From an uncultured Oscillibacter sp. (GTDB lineage: Bacteria; Bacillota; Clostridia; Oscillospirales; Oscillospiraceae), in assembly GCA_910579435.1 (NCBI GenBank), contig CAJTVF010000015.1, positions 1 to 50,134 on the forward strand: a stretch of 50,134 nt of DNA. Direction: 5' to 3'. A program made the translations under genes and the position numbers. A model generated the notes under the pieces. That model was not told where the DNA came from and did no database searches. It worked only from the letters and a program-made list of their open reading frames with translations. Positions 50,080 through 50,134 of this stretch are shown piece by piece. Positions within the stretch are counted from its first letter, which is position 1; each line of letters begins with the position of its first letter.

Positions 50080-50134
50080 TTAAGGAAACGCTGATTTAAT
50101 TCCCCGAAATGATAGAAGATGTGATAAAATAAGG
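50080..50134. repeat. End of a MITE-like repeat at the window edge
   Basis: TTAAGGAAACGCTGATT and four further bases (50080-50100) match the 21-bp terminal repeat of the inner element at 26559 with two changes. The rest runs out of the window. Confidence 0.6.

Noticed and set aside
1..50134. tRNA or rRNA genes as integration targets
   Set aside because: No cloverleaf-like or rRNA-like segment was recognised; the serine-recombinase element uses a protein-coding target.

Overview
The window looks like a chromosomal stretch of a high-GC, spore-forming gut Firmicute of the Oscillospiraceae kind (Flavonifractor/Lawsonibacter/Oscillibacter-like). The evidence is GC-rich core genes with Shine-Dalgarno sites, S-layer-homology proteins, a YkvI-type carrier, a LysM-GH18 spore-type lytic enzyme and pieces of Tn1549-like conjugative elements. 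The genus is an inference. I saw no rRNA, tRNA or CRISPR array.

1-5.9 kb, an AT-richer imported block, is a vanG-type glycopeptide-resistance cluster on the minus strand: vanR-vanS, a hairpin and phased repeats, then vanG-vanXY-acetyltransferase-racemase joined by 4-nt ATGA overlaps. The racemase runs off the window at base 1 and lacks the N-terminal membrane domain usual for VanT. 5.9-10.5 kb is a graveyard of conjugation genes: a relaxase tail joined to a virB4 head, a VirD4 tail fused in frame to a radical-SAM protein, an intact prgI, and two halves of a MobP-type relaxase facing each other. A structured RNA may lie at 5.9-6.1 kb. 10.7-11.2 kb holds two small genes. 11.8-16.6 kb is ordinary chromosome: a DegV protein, a membrane protein, a bactofilin and a YkvI-like carrier.

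16.7-41.2 kb is the most striking part. A LysM-LysM-GH18 gene (SleL/YaaH family) is cut in mid-codon at 17510 and resumes at 40812. The two parts join in perfect frame into a protein of about 424 residues. The intervening 23.3 kb carries a large serine recombinase at its left end, and its two ends together rebuild a quasi-palindromic attP. This is the layout of a skin-like element interrupting a spore gene. Its cargo is a citrate synthase-aconitase-isocitrate dehydrogenase operon (acetyl-CoA plus oxaloacetate to 2-oxoglutarate), an AlgI/AlgX-like O-acetylation pair separated by nested MITE-like repeats, an SLH-transglutaminase protein, a shrunken ICE (parA, parB, surface protein, sortase, CAP protein, broken thioester adhesin), a proline-glutamate-rich lipoprotein, a secreted VanX-like multidomain peptidase and an SLH protein.

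41.3-50.1 kb returns to core genes on the minus strand: purA-unknown-purB, a small coiled-coil gene, and a LRR/VWA/nitroreductase/MoxR/NifU-like operon. The window ends inside another repeat whose end matches the MITE at 26.6 kb.
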